A stretch of DNA of 64,000 nucleotides from Anisakis pegreffii (taxonomy: Eukaryota > Nematoda > Chromadorea > Rhabditida > Anisakidae), in the NCBI GenBank assembly GCA_035041965.1, contig JAPYMA010000275.1, positions 56,076 to 120,075 on the forward strand, written 5' to 3'. The translations under genes and the position numbers were made by a program. Below the pieces are notes generated by a model. The model saw only the letters and a program-made list of their open reading frames with translations, did not search any database and had not been told where the DNA came from. Positions within the stretch are counted from its first letter, which is position 1. Each line of letters starts with the position of its first letter. Below, one piece after another: positions 61,459 through 64,000 of this stretch.

Positions 61459-61907
61459 TGTAAATAAGTGTTCAAATAAATGAGTATGCGTCAATTGAAT
61501 AAACATCCGAATATGAAATTGTACCTGATGAGGCTAGGAATTTTGCCGCATGTGTTTGTGTTATTTTTTACACCTTAGTTGCACATCCTTGATAATCTTA
61601 TTACAGACAAATGTGCTGAGTTATATACGCACACAGTGAAGTTTTTTGGAAGGATTTCTCCAAAAAAAAACAACCGAAATATCAGTATTGAGATGAGGTG
61701 AGTTGAGTTGAGCTAATGCTATTAATAATAATCTTAACTTTAAAAACTTGCTTAAGATAAACAGAACAATAAGGAATGTGGAGGGGAGCTAATAAAGATA
61801 TGTTGAACATGAAGCTCTGAAGTAACTTTGAAGGGAAGGGTTCTCGGGAGATGCTCTACAGATATAATATACATTAAAGGCGAATCTGTCAAAAGGAAGT
61901 TCTTTAC

Positions 61908-62413
61908 GAACGGAAAATTTAGCTGAATTTGTATAACCAAAGATATGTATAATTGAATTTGCGAAAGCATTTGTATGGGTCTATTGAGCCGGTCACTTCT
62001 GAGCCACTTTTTTAGGAGATAGCCAGAATTTTTTCCGAAAGGAAGTGCAACGGGCGTCTGAATCTGAATGTTTGGGTGAATTTTTTTACAACTGATTTCA
62101 TTTCCTTCTACATTCTCCATTCTTCTCCCCTGTTCTCCTCACTCCCCTACGCCATCTCCTTTGGCTACACTTTTGCACCTGTTACTACAATTCTGGTTCA
62201 GAACTCAAGATTCACTAGAAACATGGGGCAGAGAAGATGTTGTGCAATCGGAACAAACGAAATTCTCTTCTCTTCCAACAAAATGAATCAGCAACAAATA
62301 AATACTCTCAAATATTAGTACATGTTTCTAGACCTGCAACAGTTTCAGCCGGGTAGCTTCATTGCACTATCACAGAATAGGATTTCAAACCAAACTGCAG
62401 GAGGGGATAGACC
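61908..62413. other. About 490-bp segment present only in the second unit
   Basis: Unit 2 departs from unit 1 after TTCTTTACGAAC and rejoins it at AATGCTCATAGGATTCAGAG. At this spot unit 1 has a short duplicated word, AAAGGAATTTCTTC twice. No terminal inverted repeat or target duplication was found, so it may be an insertion in unit 2 or ancestral DNA deleted from unit 1. It contains a C/T-rich stretch at about 62105-62160. Confidence 0.6.
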
Positions 62414-62893
62414 AAATGCTCATAGGATTCAGAGGAATAAAGCGAACCTGAGGACTTAACTGAATCAAAACGAGATGGTGGCAAGCATGAGGACACGCGA
62501 ATAGTCCATTATAAACAAGGTAAAGTGACGAACCAGAGCAGCAGTCTATGCCTCGAATCGAAGTCGACTGACACAAAAAAGTATGTTTTCTGTGAATAAT
62601 GTATGATAATTTGCATTCTGACCGGTATTTTAAAAGTAAACTGAAGCGGAATGCACGTAAAATTTGTGGAGATTAGATATTAGTAATGATAAATGTTTTG
62701 TATTGTTGATCGATGGGATCAATCAAACAGTTATACAAACAGCTGAATATCAGTTTTTTTTGAACTTGTTGAATTCGGTTAGATACTTCAGAGTTTACTG
62801 AAGATGTAAAAAAGCCTTCACCGTTGACACAATAACTGAGTGGGAACACTAACAACCGGAATTGTATTCAGTGGAATGAACCGAACATACGAG

Positions 62894-62900
62894 TATATAA
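62894..62900 (+). promoter_or_regulatory. TATA box of the second Cys/Gly-Pro repeat gene
   Basis: TATATAA in the same context and at nearly the same distance (118 bases) from the ATG as in unit 1. This supports both copies being expressed. Confidence 0.6.
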
Positions 62901-63011
62901 GCTCATCTTGTAGCTGATTTGACATCGTTGCAAAGCAAATTCACTCCATCGATCAGCTGTAAAACTGATCATCACTTCTTTACGTGCTCTTCCCTGAAGA
63001 CTAGCTTCAAG

Positions 63012-63931
63012 ATGCTTTCGAAAACAGTGAAACCATTCGTTGCTGTATTTTTAACTTCTTTATTAGTTCTGACATCTTCAGCTGCAGAAGAAGAGACAGT
63101 AAGTTCTAAACAACTTTCACCTTAGAGATAAGGATTCTTTTCTTTGAAAAGAAGCAATTCGCTGACGTTCATGGAACTTTTTAACGAGAAATGTATCGTT
63201 TAATATCGATATCGTTATTACTTTTGTTCATAAATGGCATGCGATTATTCAGAATACTATCGACTGCAGAATAAACAAATCGTTCATTTTAGTGAAGACA
63301 GTGGTATTGGAATAAATTTCTGGACATAGGATTCTAGGGGCAGCACGGCGCATTTGCTCCTCTCATTAACTCTTCGGTTTCATACTTTCAGGAAACTGTT
63401 TCACGAGATAAACGACAAGCATGCTCCTGCCCACAAGTATCAACATGTCAGTGTTCAGTGGTAGTGATTGGTTCCCGAATAAGCTGTCCGTGCCCTGCGG
63501 TCGTGTCGCCGTCGTGTGAGTGTGGTCCTTCGTCTATATATGGCGGACCAGGCCCCGTAATTGGACCAATCAGTCCGAGCCCAGCGATCATACCTATGGG
63601 ACCAGGACCCGTGATTCCATCTGTTCAACCAAGTCCCGTTAGCCCACAGGTGAATCCGGTCCCTTACATCCCAACTGGCCCAGGCCCCGTCATTCCACCT
63701 ACATACCAACGCCCCGGAATCCCAATGGGCCCAGGCCCCGTCATTCCATCGTCAAACCAACGTCCCGTGGTCCCAATGGGCCCAGGCCCCGTGATCAGTC
63801 CCAGCCCAGTCATATTTCCACCGACCAATCAAGGATGCTCGAGCAACTGTCAGGATGTCTGCCACCGCCAATGTGTCGCTGGTGGCTGCGTACCAGTTTG
63901 TTCGAATCCTTGCGGCCCTGCATGCAAATAG
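63012..63931 (+). CDS. Secreted Cys-rich / Gly-Pro repeat protein, copy 2
   Basis: Two exons, 63012-63098 and 63392-63931 (phase 0), encode 208 residues with the same plan as copy 1: signal peptide, SRDKR site, eight N-terminal Cys, GPGPVI array and eight C-terminal Cys. The signal peptide differs by two residues (LVLTSS for LFLISS). In the C-terminal Cys block CYHQC is replaced by CHRQC. The array also has five GPGPVI units but arranged differently: copy 2 has GPISPSPAIIPMGPGPVI and an extra NPVPYIP, and lacks the PTYPRPAVPMGPGPVIP unit of copy 1. The reading frame is intact, so both genes appear functional. The 3' flank matches copy 1 to the window edge. Confidence 0.86.
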
Positions 63932-64000
63932 GCACCGAGGCAGTTTGTTTGTCACATCGCCGTTTCATGACCACTGAACCGCACAATCGTTCTCAAATTT

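Larger units (their letters stand above)
58696..64000. repeat. Direct segmental duplication, two units, ~2.8-3.3 kb apart
   Basis: Unit 1 starts at 58696 and unit 2 at 61459, both with TGTAAATAAGTGTTCAAATAAA or a close variant. Homology runs through promoter, both exons and 3' flank. It is still present at the last base of the window, where 64000 corresponds to about 60740. The offset is about 2763 bases at the start and 3255 at the coding part, because unit 2 holds about 490 additional bases around 61908-62413. Coding and 3' parts look almost identical, while the upstream parts carry scattered substitutions. Confidence 0.9.

Noticed and set aside
1..64000. CRISPR arrays, operons or ribosome binding sites
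   Set aside because: The DNA is eukaryotic (spliced nematode genes). No spaced direct repeats of CRISPR type were seen.

Overview
This window is nuclear DNA of a nematode, probably a chromadorean. It is AT-rich, and its genes are split into many short exons by introns of about 60 bp to 4.8 kb with ...TTTCAG acceptors. Three findings point to a nematode: a SIX3/6-class homeobox gene whose C-terminal half matches the C. elegans CEH-32 pattern, a GGARAF/GGGRSF neuropeptide precursor of the nlp-9/nlp-21 kind, and a large secreted Kunitz/EGF protein. I built all exon models by hand from reading frame, splice consensus and intron phase. No transcript or database evidence was available.

Layout. (1) 1-9235, + strand: the 3' five exons of a ceh-32-like SIX3/6 homeobox gene; its first exon(s) lie outside the window or were not recognised. 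(2) 9236-20304: 3' UTR and a long non-coding stretch containing a roughly 171-bp tandem repeat (14754-15440) that carries a B-box-like motif. (3) 20305-22700, +: a complete four-exon neuropeptide precursor. (4) about 24337-25210, +: a tentative three-exon gene encoding a small protein that ends in a possible two-cysteine peptide after an RRR site; I do not recognise it. (5) 25211-40014: about 15 kb in which I can support no gene. (6) 40015-56801, +: a 26-exon gene for a secreted protein of about 1350 residues: signal peptide, Kunitz, two EGF, then eleven more Kunitz domains and a degenerate thirteenth. One intron carries a non-autonomous hAT-type element with an 8-bp target duplication, and the last intron carries a tRNA-Thr(AGU). 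(7) 58696-64000: a direct duplication, still matching at the window edge, of a two-exon gene for a secreted Cys-rich/Gly-Pro-repeat protein. The copies differ by about 490 bp of upstream sequence and by repeat content.

The genes do not form a pathway. They are a transcription factor, one or two secreted peptide precursors, an extracellular multi-Kunitz protein and a young secreted-protein duplication, separated by long non-coding DNA. The clearest candidates for something undescribed are the multi-Kunitz protein (two Kunitz sub-lineages in one chain, an RGD in one inhibitor loop, a decayed last domain), the unrecognised two-cysteine precursor, and the duplicated Gly-Pro repeat genes.
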